From JBGTSJ01 sp041940305 (GTDB lineage Bacteria; Planctomycetota; Planctomycetia; Planctomycetales; Planctomycetaceae), in contig JBGTSJ010000010.1 in NCBI GenBank assembly GCA_041940305.1, positions 124,001 to 188,000 of the forward strand: a stretch of 64,000 nt of DNA, in the 5' to 3' direction. Both the position numbers and the translations under genes were made by a program. Positions within the stretch are counted from its first letter, which is position 1. Every line of letters begins with the position of its first letter. The notes under the pieces were generated by a model that had not been told where the DNA came from, ran no database searches, and was given only the letters and a program-made list of their open reading frames with translations. Of the stretch, positions 17,422 to 25,685 are shown in pieces.

Positions 17422-17460
17422 CCGTCCAGCAGACGGCACTGAGGACTGTGCCTGCGACAA
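17422..17460 (-). repeat. Dispersed palindromic repeat A, copy 3 (minus orientation)
   Basis: Read on the minus strand this is TTGTCGCAGGCACAGTCC-TCAGTGCC-GTCTGCTGGAC. It continues with AGCGAACTTCGGGGCC, which parallels the flank of copy 1. It sits in the 202-bp spacer between pyrF and the sigma54 activator gene; nothing else is recognised there. Confidence 0.75.
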
Positions 17461-17499
17461 TGAATCGCGGCTGGCCCGCGTCGTTGAGCCTGCGGCGCG

Positions 17500-19668
17500 T
17501 CAATCGTCATTGCCGTCCGGGCGCCGCATGCCGTACTTCTTCAGCCGGCGGTCGAGTGTCGTCCGCTCGATTCCCAGAATCCGGGCCGCCTGCGACTTGT
17601 TCCAGTCGCAGCGTTCCAGCACCGCCTCCAGATACCGGCGGTCGAGATCGTCGAGCGGAATTTCGTCCTCGACGAAGCGATCGAGAGCGTCGGCGACGTC
17701 GATCTCGGACGCCGTGCGGGCCAGCGGGCGGTCGCCGGGTTCCGTTGGCCGGTCGGCCGGAGGCTCAGTCGGCGGAGCGGGGGACGCGGCAGCCGGCGTC
17801 TGGAGGCGCGAGACGTCTATTCCCGCCAGCGTGATGTCCTCGGGCTTCAGCAGGTCATGATCGGAGAGGATCACGGCCCGCTCGACGACGTTGCGGAGCT
17901 CGCGCACGTTCCCGGGCCAAGAGTAATTGAGCATCTTGTCGAGCGCTTCGCGCGAGAAGCCCTTGACCGGGACGCGGGCCTTCCGCGCGAAGCGATGCAG
18001 GAAGTGGTGGGCGATGAGCACGATGTCCTGCGGATGCTCACGCAGCGGCGGGACGGTGATCTCGATGACCTGCAGCCGGAAATACAGGTCGCTGCGAAAC
18101 CGGCCTTCGCGCACCGCCTGCTCCAGGTGCCGATTAGTGGCCGTGACCACTCTCACATCCACGATGATCGGCTTGCCGCCGCCGACGCGCTCGAAGGGCT
18201 GTCCCTCCAGCACCCGCAGGAACTTGGCCTGCAGGTCGGCCTGCATCTCGCCGATCTCATCGAGAAACAGCGTGCCCCCGTCCGCCTGCTCGAACTTTCC
18301 CGCCTTTTGTCCGGCGGCCCCGGTGAAGGCCCCCTTCTCATGCCCGAACAACTCGCTTTCCAGCAGCGATTCGGTGAGCGCCGCGCAGTTGATGCAGACG
18401 AACGGCCCCTCCTTCCGTTCGCTGTTGAAGTGTACCGCCCGTGCCACGAGTTCCTTGCCGACGCCGCTCTCGCCGCGAATCAGCACGGTCGCGTCGGTCG
18501 GCGCGACTCGGGCAATGGCCCGGCGCACCTTCTGCAGGGCCTCGCTGGCGCCGATCAGTTCGGTTTCCACCCCCAGCTGATCCACCAGCTCGCGGTTCAC
18601 CGTCTGCGCGCGGGAGACGGTCCGTTCCAGTTCCATCCGCTCGCGCATCGCGCCCAGGTGCGCCGCGAAATGGTCGGCCAGCGCCAGCGTAAACTCCAGT
18701 TGCTCCGCATCCAGCGGGTGAGCCACGTCGGTCGTGTAGAGGTGAATCACCCCCAGCACGTCCTCCTGGTTTCGGATCGGCGCACAGATCGCGCTGCGGG
18801 CCGACAGTTCGTGCAGGCTCTGCCGGTCGATCAGCGAGGAATGCTCCGAGACGTCATGCACCAGCAGCGCCTCCCGGTCGGAGAGGACCAGCTCGGACAG
18901 GTAATCCGAGAACGGCGGCTGCTCGACGTCGGGCGGACCTTTGACGGCGACCGGCTGCAGCAACTCCGTGGAGGGCTCCAGGCATTCCGGAGGGAGAAGC
19001 AGCACCGCTCCAAGTTGGGCATTCGTCCCCCGCAGCAAGCCTTCAAGCACCGACTCGGTGAGTTCGGTCAGATTGCGGGCCGCCGTCATGGCCTGGGCGA
19101 GGCGAAACAGCTCCGCAACGCCGTGCCGGCCCGGAGGCACAACGGCCCGGCCGGCGGGAGCGTCGTACCGAGTCCCGGTTTTCCGCTCGATCACGGAAAA
19201 CGGCAGCGTCGCCATCGTGGAGCGCTGCGGTTCGTCGTTTGGCTCGTGGTCCGTAAAAACCAGCGTGCACGCTCCGATACCCACTGCCTGGCCGACTTCC
19301 AGTTCCCATTCCTGGTCCACGCGGCGGCCGTCGACCGTGATCCCGTTGCGGCTCTCCAAGTCCCGGACAAACCACTGACCTTCCCGCACATAGAATTCGC
19401 AGTGCTGACGGCTGCACTTGGGGTCAGCCAGCACAATCTGATTCGACGGAGCACGGCCGACGGTGGTCCGCAGGTCCGGAGACAGCGACACGACTTCCAG
19501 CCGGGCGGAGCCTCGCTGGACGATGACGAACGCATCGGGCGCTAGACGAGATGGCCAGCCAGTCGACAAGGAGGTCACCCACGGAACGAAGCCGGACGAT
19601 GCGGGTGAAGCGTTTCGCAGCAGTCCTGCGAAAACCGACCGACCCGATGCTGCAGCAGAATACAGCAT
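17500..19668 (-). CDS. FHA-GAF sigma54-dependent transcriptional activator
   Basis: The 722-residue protein has an FHA domain (about 47-135, with TTVGRAPSNQ and SRQHCEF) that should read a phosphothreonine. A GAF sensor domain follows (about 185-345), then an AAA+ sigma54 domain (about 375-610) with Walker A GESGVGKE, the sigma54-contacting GAFTGA loop and GGTLFLDEIGEM. After a proline-rich linker, a Fis-type helix-turn-helix ends the protein (YLEAVLERCDWNKSQAARILGI). It should activate sigma54 promoters when phosphorylated or GAF signals arrive. The target operon is not obvious, and no kinase is adjacent. The first 45 residues are not family-like, so a downstream non-ATG start is possible. 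Confidence 0.93.
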   Translation of the reverse strand: MLYSAAASGRSVFAGLLRNASPASSGFVPWVTSLSTGWPSRLAPDAFVIVQRGSARLEVVSLSPDLRTTVGRAPSNQIVLADPKCSRQHCEFYVREGQWFVRDLESRNGITVDGRRVDQEWELEVGQAVGIGACTLVFTDHEPNDEPQRSTMATLPFSVIERKTGTRYDAPAGRAVVPPGRHGVAELFRLAQAMTAARNLTELTESVLEGLLRGTNAQLGAVLLLPPECLEPSTELLQPVAVKGPPDVEQPPFSDYLSELVLSDREALLVHDVSEHSSLIDRQSLHELSARSAICAPIRNQEDVLGVIHLYTTDVAHPLDAEQLEFTLALADHFAAHLGAMRERMELERTVSRAQTVNRELVDQLGVETELIGASEALQKVRRAIARVAPTDATVLIRGESGVGKELVARAVHFNSERKEGPFVCINCAALTESLLESELFGHEKGAFTGAAGQKAGKFEQADGGTLFLDEIGEMQADLQAKFLRVLEGQPFERVGGGKPIIVDVRVVTATNRHLEQAVREGRFRSDLYFRLQVIEITVPPLREHPQDIVLIAHHFLHRFARKARVPVKGFSREALDKMLNYSWPGNVRELRNVVERAVILSDHDLLKPEDITLAGIDVSRLQTPAAASPAPPTEPPADRPTEPGDRPLARTASEIDVADALDRFVEDEIPLDDLDRRYLEAVLERCDWNKSQAARILGIERTTLDRRLKKYGMRRPDGNDD

Positions 19669-20133
19669 ACCAGAAACAACGAAAGCGTTTCCAGAAACAA
19701 TCCGGAAACGCTATTCGCTGTGCGTTCGAGCAAGTGCGGGCCAATCCCTGCTCGACTGCCCCGAGAATTCGCACTTGCCGTGCCAGACAAGCGTGGACTG
19801 GAAGCCGCGCCTCCCAAAATCCCAACAAACGACATATACGATTATACAACAACACCTTACACTCTCGATTCGAATCAGAATATCGCATAGAAGCGACCGT
19901 CGACAATCCGCCAGAGTGGTCGACAACCTGCCAGATTCGGACAATCGCAGCGAGATAGCATGCTGCACAATGCAGCACGCGCGCAGGATGCAACAGTGCA
20001 TGGCGGCCTTGTCAATCGCGGGGGAGCCCCGAACTGAGGGCACCGATTCCTACGGCCGGCCGAACGACTTCCGAGAGTGAGCAACTCGGTAATTCCTGCT
20101 TCACCAACCTCTTGCAGTCGAGACTCTGGAAAA
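19669..20133. other. AT-richer spacer upstream of the sigma54 activator
   Basis: This stretch is clearly lower in GC than its surroundings. A perfect 9-bp inverted repeat, AGCGTTTCC (19684-19692) and GGAAACGCT (19704-19712), stands just upstream of the activator's start and could be an operator. A TATAAT hexamer on the minus strand lies at 19841-19846 but lacks a good -35. No protein-coding frame here is convincing. The plus strand leads into the ncRNA that begins near 20134. Confidence 0.45.
19684..19712 (-). promoter_or_regulatory. Perfect 9-bp inverted repeat near the activator start (possible operator)
   Basis: AGCGTTTCC and GGAAACGCT are separated by 11 bases and end 16 bases from the annotated start of the sigma54 activator. 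A long perfect dyad in an AT-rich leader fits an autoregulatory operator or a leader hairpin. There is no direct proof. Confidence 0.35.
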
Positions 20134-20308
20134 CGTGCCTCGGATGCTTGCGGGGCGGCATCAGGTTTGCTAAATGGTTCCCCCGTAATCCCGTTGATCC
20201 CGTGCCGTCATCGGGGGATGTTTCTTACCTGCCGGCTTCGATTCCCTACCATCCCCGAGGCACGGAGAGGACTTGGCGGCCGCAAAGCTGCCAAGTCCTG
20301 TTTTTTTT
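20134..20308 (+). ncRNA. Structured small RNA with intrinsic terminator, possibly 6S-like
   Basis: The 5' segment CGTGCCTCGGATG (20134-20146) pairs with 20250-20264 (CATCC, two extra C, then GAGGCACG), a 13-bp closing helix with a two-base bulge. Inside, GCGGCATCAGGT (20155-20166) can pair with ACCTGCCGG (20227-20235) around a TCA bulge. CCCCCG (20180-20185) pairs with CGGGGG (20212-20217), leaving internal loops rich in T and A. A terminator hairpin and eight T residues follow (20268-20308). A long rod with internal loops and about 175 nt overall resembles 6S RNA, which binds RNA polymerase. I rate RNA expression as likely and the 6S identity as tentative. No plus-strand protein gene lies within 600 bp upstream to need this terminator. 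Confidence 0.55.
20268..20308 (+). terminator. Strong intrinsic terminator of the ncRNA
   Basis: AGGACTTGGCGGC (20268-20280) and GCTGCCAAGTCCT (20287-20299) form a 13-bp stem with one G-U pair and a six-base loop, followed by G and eight T (20301-20308). The T-run is on the plus strand, so it cannot serve pth, which ends at 20350 reading the other way. Confidence 0.9.
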
Positions 20309-20349
20309 GCACTGGCTGCGAACTCGGCGCCTGCTGGTCTGGGAAGCAC

Positions 20350-20925
20350 CTACTCGACCGCGGGCCCCGCATTGATGCGATTCATGGCCGCTTCCGCGCC
20401 TTCCCTTAGCCAGAACTCCACGCCGTCGGCCGCGACTAGAATGGCCCGTTCAATGTCCTCCCGCTCATGCGCGCTGAATCGCGCCAGCACGTAGGCGGCC
20501 GAATCCATCCGTGGAGGCGGGCGATCAATGCCGATGCGCAGCCGCGGGAAGTCCTCGGTTCCCAACTGCTGGATAATGCTCTGCAGCCCCTTCTGCCCCC
20601 CGGCGGAGCCCGATTTCCGCAGCCGCAGTTTGCCGCACGGAAGGTTCAGGTCATCGCAGACCACAAGCAGGTCATCCAAGGGCAGCTTGTAGAAGTCGAT
20701 CATCTGCCGGACGCTGCGTCCGCTGAGATTCATGAACGTCTGCGGCGCTGCCAGCAGGACACGTTCCCCCGCCAGCTGGGCGTCGGCCACCAATGCATCC
20801 ATGCTGGATCGCGGCGCCGGTGCGGACGCCCGCCGGGAAAGCTCGTCCAGGACGTCGAATCCGACATTATGCCGCGTGCCGGCATACTTGCGACCGGGGT
20901 TCCCCAGTCCAACGACGAGTTTCAT
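20350..20925 (-). CDS. pth: Peptidyl-tRNA hydrolase
   Basis: Pth frees tRNA from peptidyl-tRNAs dropped by the ribosome. The 191-residue protein has the family start VVGLGNPGRKYAGTRHNVGF with the catalytic His, then FMNLSGRSV (Asn ligand), VCDDLNLP and the segment GSAGGQKGLQSI that binds the acceptor stem. Length and motif order are standard. The gene follows the L25 gene with a 75-bp gap on the same strand, a common bacterial order, so the two are probably co-transcribed. Confidence 0.96.
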   Translation of the reverse strand: MKLVVGLGNPGRKYAGTRHNVGFDVLDELSRRASAPAPRSSMDALVADAQLAGERVLLAAPQTFMNLSGRSVRQMIDFYKLPLDDLLVVCDDLNLPCGKLRLRKSGSAGGQKGLQSIIQQLGTEDFPRLRIGIDRPPPRMDSAAYVLARFSAHEREDIERAILVAADGVEFWLREGAEAAMNRINAGPAVE

Positions 20926-21000
20926 GGCGCCCGGTCACAGCAGTCTGCCAACGGCCAAATGCGAATTGCCGAACGGGGCCCCCCGCCTTGCAATTCAAGA

Positions 21001-21645
21001 CTATTCGTCGTCGTCTTCGTCCTTCTTCTCGCGCTTGATGAGTTCCGGTTCGGCCGGTCCCGGCTCCCCCTCCTCGGCCGCCGCCGCTTCCGCCGCGCCC
21101 GGCTTGACAACGTGGACGATCACGGCGTCCGGAGCGTCCAGGATCTTCACTCCCTCGGGTACATCCGTGAGTTCCTTCACGTGCACCGACTGGCCGATTT
21201 CGAGCGAGGTGACCTTGATGGGAATGAAGTCCGGAATCTGAATCGCGGGGCACTCAATGTGGAGCGCATGCAGCGGCTGCTCCAGTATGCCGCCAGCCAC
21301 CACACCCGCCGCAGTCCCCTTCAACTGGACCGGAACCGTCAGGCGGACGCGCTCATTGGCATCGACCCGCATGAGGTCCACATGCCGGATATAGGTGCTG
21401 AACGTGTCCCATTGGACGTCGCGGATCAGCGTCGTTTCCGACTTTCCCTCCAGGTCCAGATCCACGATGTGGGCTCCGCTGGCCACGATCGGCCGCACGT
21501 CCTCGGCCTTCACCGTCACGGAGACCGTTTCCTGACCGTGGCCATACACGTTGGCGGGAACCAGCCCCTGGCTGCGCAGGTGACGGCTGGCCGCGGTCCC
21601 TTTTTTTTCGCGACGACTGGCGGAGAGTTTCGTGATCGTGGCCAT
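21001..21645 (-). CDS. rplY: 50S ribosomal protein L25 / Ctc family
   Basis: L25 binds 5S rRNA in the large subunit. From the ATG at 21645 the 214-residue product is of the long, two-domain Ctc/TL5 type. The N-terminal 5S-binding domain runs to about residue 92 (RREKKGTAASRHLRSQG and VPANVYGHG). A beta-rich C-terminal domain follows (VPVQLKGTAAGVVAGGILEQ, about residue 105). The tail is rich in Glu, Asp and Lys. An eight-A run lies in the coding strand at 21601-21608 (codons for EKK), a possible slippage site. A TTG at 21684 would give a longer N-terminus but with no family similarity. Its partner pth follows. Confidence 0.93.
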   Translation of the reverse strand: MATITKLSASRREKKGTAASRHLRSQGLVPANVYGHGQETVSVTVKAEDVRPIVASGAHIVDLDLEGKSETTLIRDVQWDTFSTYIRHVDLMRVDANERVRLTVPVQLKGTAAGVVAGGILEQPLHALHIECPAIQIPDFIPIKVTSLEIGQSVHVKELTDVPEGVKILDAPDAVIVHVVKPGAAEAAAAEEGEPGPAEPELIKREKKDEDDDE

Positions 21646-21823
21646 GAGAACGGCGGAGAATTCTGTAATCGGTTTCAGGGACAATCTTTGCGCAGACCCG
21701 CCGCCTCACGCGGCAGCGCGAACTGCAGACATTACTGACTTGCCATGCCGCATGCAAGGATCGCGCGCTCGCGTCAGCGCTGGGCCGATTCTGAGCAGGT
21801 TGCGGACGACCCGGTGCCGAGGC

Positions 21824-22822
21824 TCAATGCGGCCTCACCACACGATTGCGCAACACGCCCAGTCGTTCGACATCCAGTTCAACGACGTCGCCGGGGGCGA
21901 TCCAGCGGTCCAGTTCGAGACCGCACCCGCCGGGAATCGTACCCGACCCGATGTAGTCGCCGGGGAACAGCGTTTCGTCCTCCGAAATCGCCGCGATGAT
22001 CTCCTCGAACGAGAACCGCATTCCGCAGCTCGTTCCGGCCGCCCACTCCTCGCCGTTCACACGGGCCCTCATCGAGAGTGCATACGGATTCGCGACTTCG
22101 TCGGGCGTCACGAGGAACGGGCCGATGGCGTTCCCGGTGTCGAAGTCTTTGCTTTTGGCAGGGCCCAGACGGCCCGTCATCTCCCGCAACTGCAGATCAC
22201 GGGCGCTGAAGTCGTTGAAGACGGTATAGCCGGCGATGTAGGAACGAGCCTCTCCAACCGGGATGTCGCGTCCCTGCCGTCCGATGACGATTCCGAACTC
22301 GAGTTCGAAGTCCAGCTTCTCCGTGAATCGCGGCCAATGAATCTCGGCGTCGTGTCCGACCACGCTGGCGGGGTTCCCTTTGTAGTAGATCGGCTGCTCA
22401 TACCAGACGCGCGGCGGCCGCAGGAATCCCCGGCCGAACAGCCGGGCCGCGCCCCGGTCGAGCGCCGACAGCGGCCGCAGCTTCCACTTGGCGACGGTCC
22501 GCATCGACTGAATCAGATGCTGCTCGAAGGCCATGCAGTCCCGAATCGAACGGGGGCGTGGGACCGGCGCCAGCAATCGCACCCCACTCAAGGGAATCAA
22601 CGCATCCGGCGCCCGTTGCATTCGAGCCCAGTCGACGATCTCCCGGGCCGCATCCATCGCGGGCGCGCCGGCATCAAGAAACGAGAGCATGTTCCCGAAG
22701 AATGCGGCTGGGTGCCCGCGGTTTGCCGAGGCCGCTGCCAGATCGACGAGTTCGCCGGTCTTCGGCAGGTAGACGCCCAATCGGGGGGCGCCGGACGCAT
22801 TCAGAAAAGTGGCGAGCCGCAT
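21824..22822 (-). CDS. Fumarylacetoacetate hydrolase-family protein
   Basis: The 332-residue protein keeps the FAH-fold metal site: LDFELEFGIVIG supplies Glu ligands near residue 167 and GYTVFNDFSARDLQLRE supplies the Asp near residue 196, with GPAKSKDFDTGNAIGPF after it. The C-terminal GDYIGSGTIPGGCG and the start region YLPKTGELVDL also match. Such enzymes cleave or decarboxylate beta-diketo acids in aromatic-compound breakdown. It follows the cyclase-fold gene after six bases, so both belong to one operon. Substrate is not determined by sequence. Confidence 0.92.
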   Translation of the reverse strand: MRLATFLNASGAPRLGVYLPKTGELVDLAAASANRGHPAAFFGNMLSFLDAGAPAMDAAREIVDWARMQRAPDALIPLSGVRLLAPVPRPRSIRDCMAFEQHLIQSMRTVAKWKLRPLSALDRGAARLFGRGFLRPPRVWYEQPIYYKGNPASVVGHDAEIHWPRFTEKLDFELEFGIVIGRQGRDIPVGEARSYIAGYTVFNDFSARDLQLREMTGRLGPAKSKDFDTGNAIGPFLVTPDEVANPYALSMRARVNGEEWAAGTSCGMRFSFEEIIAAISEDETLFPGDYIGSGTIPGGCGLELDRWIAPGDVVELDVERLGVLRNRVVRPH

Positions 22823-22828
22823 GGGACG

Positions 22829-23593
22829 TCAGTCCTCGATGATGGCCACCGCCCGCGTCGGCCCCCCCGACCCGCCGCGGACTTTCAACGGAAACGCGCA
22901 CACGCGAAAGCCGGTCGGCGGCAATTGATCGAGGTTCGCCAGCCGTTCAATCTGACAATACTCGCGCTCGATCCCGACGTAATGGGCCTCCCAGAACAGA
23001 TCGCTGCGGCCCGACTTCTTCGCCTCGCGGGCCTGCGACGACAGCGGGCGGTCCCACCCCCAGGCGTCGATCCCCATCAGGCGGATGCCGCGCTCAATCA
23101 GCCAGCGCGTGGCGGCGGCGCTGACGCCCGGTCCGGCGTCGTAGTACGCGCGCGTCCCCCACAAGCGGTCGTTGCCGGTTCGCATCAGCACGATGTCCCC
23201 CGGCGACAGTGAATGACCGCCGGCCTGCAGCCCGTTCTCGAGATCTTCCACGCCGGCGGCGGCATCGCTGGACAGGTGACGCACATCGATCACCACGCCC
23301 CGACCCTGAAACCACTCCAGAGGAATCTCGTCGATCGTGCGGGCCCTCCCGCCCTGCGAGACCGGCGCATAGTGCCAGGGGGCGTCGACATGGGTGGTGC
23401 CGTGCGTGGACATCTTCAGCACGTCATTGGACCATCCCAGCCCGCCGTGCAGATACTTCGATCCAAGTCCGAACAGCAGGCGGATCGCGCGGGCGCCGAA
23501 CCGGTGGCTTTGGTGCTTCACCCGCGTCCGGGCCCACCAGGGAGCCCAGCCGCGATCGTCCTCCAGCGGCAGGCTCAAATCGATGATGCGCAT
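22829..23593 (-). CDS. Cyclase/kynurenine-formamidase-fold metal hydrolase
   Basis: The 254-residue protein contains the family's metal-binding motif as MSTHGTTHVDAPWHY near residue 66 (His, His and Asp ligands, as in HGTHxDxPxH) plus the C-terminal ERLANLDQLPPTGF. Members hydrolyse N-formylkynurenine, cyclic amides or lactones. The pair with the FAH-family gene six bases downstream suggests a short ring-cleavage or amide-degradation pathway, inferred from context only. No regulator is adjacent. Confidence 0.9.
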   Translation of the reverse strand: MRIIDLSLPLEDDRGWAPWWARTRVKHQSHRFGARAIRLLFGLGSKYLHGGLGWSNDVLKMSTHGTTHVDAPWHYAPVSQGGRARTIDEIPLEWFQGRGVVIDVRHLSSDAAAGVEDLENGLQAGGHSLSPGDIVLMRTGNDRLWGTRAYYDAGPGVSAAATRWLIERGIRLMGIDAWGWDRPLSSQAREAKKSGRSDLFWEAHYVGIEREYCQIERLANLDQLPPTGFRVCAFPLKVRGGSGGPTRAVAIIED

Positions 23594-23745
23594 GTGTGCT
23601 TCGAAGTCATGCCGTCGGCATGCAGGTCCCGTAAAGTCGCCGCAGACGACTTGTACTGTGCGGCGGCCCGATAGTGAACTGCGCGAGGGACTGCTAGAAT
23701 GCCCGCGGCAGCGGGTCTTCGTCTCACGTCTCAGGAGCAGCTCCC

Positions 23746-24348
23746 ATGATCCAGCACATGCGCGGAATCCTCGTTTGTGGAATGATCGTCGCCCTCGCGA
23801 ATGTCGCGATCGGAGATGACGAGCCCGATGCCGCCGAGCAGCCCAGTCAGGCCGAACTGGAACAGCTCATGGAGGCCTACGCCAAGCCGGGCAAGCCTCA
23901 CGAACGGCTGCAGAAAATGGTCGGAGAGTGGGACGTCGCGGTGACCGCCTACGAGGCGGGCCCCGACAATCCGGTCGAGTCAAAGGCGGTCGCCAGAATG
24001 GAAACCATGCTGGAGGGGCGGTTCCTGCGGCAGACGTTTGAAGGGGAATTTAATGGCCGCAATTTCACGGGCATCGGCATCTCCGGCTACGACAACGCGC
24101 TGGAGAAGTACGTCGGCACGTGGATGGATAACTTCGGCACGGGCATCATGTCTCTGACGGGGGAGTATGACGAGGACACCCAGACGCTGACCGAGACCGG
24201 CAAGGCCGCCACGCCGATCGGCGAGATGCAGTTCAAGATGGTCACGAAGCAGCCGACCGACGACCGGATCGAGTTCACGATGTACATGTCGCTGCCCGGA
24301 GTGGGCGAGCAGAAGATGATGGAGAGCGTGTACACTCGGAGAAAGTAG
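23746..24348 (+). CDS. Secreted DUF1579-family protein
   Basis: The 200-residue product has a signal peptide (MRGILVCGMIVALANVAIG, cut near residue 23) and an acidic linker, then the DUF1579 core. The core is GEWDVAVTAYEAG, a MLEGRFLRQTFEGEF strand, GIGISGYDNALEKYVGTWMD and MSLTGEYDEDTQTLTETGK. The fold is a lipocalin-like beta barrel. A Shine-Dalgarno AGGAG lies eight bases before the ATG at 23746. The function of the family is unknown. It stands alone. Confidence 0.88.
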   Translation: MIQHMRGILVCGMIVALANVAIGDDEPDAAEQPSQAELEQLMEAYAKPGKPHERLQKMVGEWDVAVTAYEAGPDNPVESKAVARMETMLEGRFLRQTFEGEFNGRNFTGIGISGYDNALEKYVGTWMDNFGTGIMSLTGEYDEDTQTLTETGKAATPIGEMQFKMVTKQPTDDRIEFTMYMSLPGVGEQKMMESVYTRRK

Positions 24349-24432
24349 CGAACCGCATTTCGGGCGAGCGGAGCGGTCCGGCCCCGCTCGCGCGGCAGGG
24401 ACGTCAGCAAATCCAGATGGGACGAAGGCACC

Positions 24433-25170
24433 ATGAAGGGCGCACTGGGACTGACCATCGCTGCGGCGTTGGGGATTGTGGGGGCGGTCTGCAACTGGCT
24501 CTACCTGGAGAAGCGCGCCCAGGAAACTGAGACGGTGCTGTTCATCGCCGTCAAACCGGGCGTGCAACTCAACATCGGCGATCCCTTCCGCGAATCGGAT
24601 CTGGAGCCGGTGCCGCTGCCGAAGGCTCGTGTGGGCAACCTCATTGAGCGGGCTCCGCAATGGTCGGGGCTGAGCGCCGTCAAAGGCTGGCCCGCTAACC
24701 GGATCTTCCGCGGCGGCGAGATCATTCTCGACTCCGACATCGAAGCCCCGTCAACGCGCGACCTGTCGGACACGCTCCAGGAAGATGAGGTCGCCTACTG
24801 GGTGCCGATTGATGCCGGCTCCGTCGTCGCCGACCAGATCAACCCGGGCGACCTCGTCTCCTTTCAGACCGCCGCCCAGACCGGACCGACTCCCGCCGGA
24901 ACTCCCCCCCGTAGCGGCACGGGTCCGCAGATCATCGGCCCGTTCCGGGTCCTGGCGCTCGGCAGCCGCCGCGAACGCCCTAACATCGAGCAGGCGTCAC
25001 GCACCCGCGGGTCGACCGGCGCGAACACCATCACCATCGTGGTCAAGCTGGTCAACGGCCAGTTCGAGCCGGCCGCGGCCGAACTGGTCAAGGCGATTCA
25101 ACTCGGAGGCAACCAGGGACTGGGCGTGCTCCTGCACAGCAGCCGGGTTGAGGAACAGTCCGAGAGCTGA
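24433..25170 (+). CDS. CpaB-like (RcpC) Tad pilus assembly protein
   Basis: The 245-residue product has an N-terminal membrane helix (about residues 4-23) followed by SAF-like and CpaB-like beta domains. Marks are VLFIAVKPGVQLNIGDPFRE near residue 37, then WPANRIFRGGEIILDSDIE, an AYWVPIDAGSVVADQINPGD segment near 125 and ITIVVKLVNGQFEPAAAELVK near 203. CpaB anchors the Tad secretin to the inner membrane. It is the first gene of a locus with ankyrin, FHA-CpaF, coiled-coil and TadB-like genes, which supports the call. The stop overlaps the next start region (TGATG). Confidence 0.8.
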   Translation: MKGALGLTIAAALGIVGAVCNWLYLEKRAQETETVLFIAVKPGVQLNIGDPFRESDLEPVPLPKARVGNLIERAPQWSGLSAVKGWPANRIFRGGEIILDSDIEAPSTRDLSDTLQEDEVAYWVPIDAGSVVADQINPGDLVSFQTAAQTGPTPAGTPPRSGTGPQIIGPFRVLALGSRRERPNIEQASRTRGSTGANTITIVVKLVNGQFEPAAAELVKAIQLGGNQGLGVLLHSSRVEEQSES

Positions 25171-25184
25171 TGCCGGAGGGGATC

Positions 25185-25685
25185 ATGGCAACAGCACGCC
25201 GAATGCCGGGACGCGAGCTGTCGCGGGTGTGCTCTGAGCAGAACGCCGAACCGGCCTCCCAGCGGGCCGCGATCGAATCGCTCATCAAGGCAGGGGCGAA
25301 TCCGAACGAGTGCGACAAGAACGGAGTCACACCCCTGCACCACGCCGTTCGTTTCCGCAGTCCGGCAGCCGTCGACACTCTGCTGTCCCACGGGGCGGAT
25401 GTGAACCGGGCCTGCCGGCGCTCGGGTTCGACGGCTCTGCACCGCGCCGTCACCACTACGGGGGCGCCGGGCAGTGCGGGGAAATCCGCCGAAGCTGAGG
25501 CGATCATCCGCATGCTCCTGCAGCACGGCGCAGACCCCGGCATCAGGAACAAACGCGGTCTACTTCCGATCGACTACGTGCAGGAAGAGGACATTCGCAA
25601 GCTGTTGTCGCCGACTCCCGCACGTCGACAATCAGGGGCCGGGCCGCAGAAAAGGCGGGTGCGCTCAATTCCGGGACGGACATGA
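25185..25685 (+). CDS. Ankyrin-repeat protein in a Tad locus
   Basis: The product (166 residues from 25185) has three ankyrin units: AAIESLIKAGANPNECDKNG (about residues 29-48), TPLHHAVRFRSPAAVDTLLS and TALHRAVTTTG, then IIRMLLQHGADPGIRNKRG and LPIDYVQEED. It has no signal peptide or membrane segment, so it is a cytoplasmic protein-interaction module. I chose the ATG at 25185 because GGAGGGG precedes it by six bases; a start at 25170, overlapping the cpaB stop, is equally open. Its stop (TGA at 25683) overlaps the FHA-CpaF start as ATGA. It probably docks on the neighbouring ATPase, which is inference. Confidence 0.82.
   Translation: MATARRMPGRELSRVCSEQNAEPASQRAAIESLIKAGANPNECDKNGVTPLHHAVRFRSPAAVDTLLSHGADVNRACRRSGSTALHRAVTTTGAPGSAGKSAEAEAIIRMLLQHGADPGIRNKRGLLPIDYVQEEDIRKLLSPTPARRQSGAGPQKRRVRSIPGRT

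Noticed and set aside
20230..20264. T-arm-like GGCTTCGATTCC inside the ncRNA (tRNA or tmRNA tail)
   Set aside because: The flanks do not form a five-base T-stem (CCGGC versus CCCTA), no CCA-type acceptor stem exists, and the segment fits the rod structure better.
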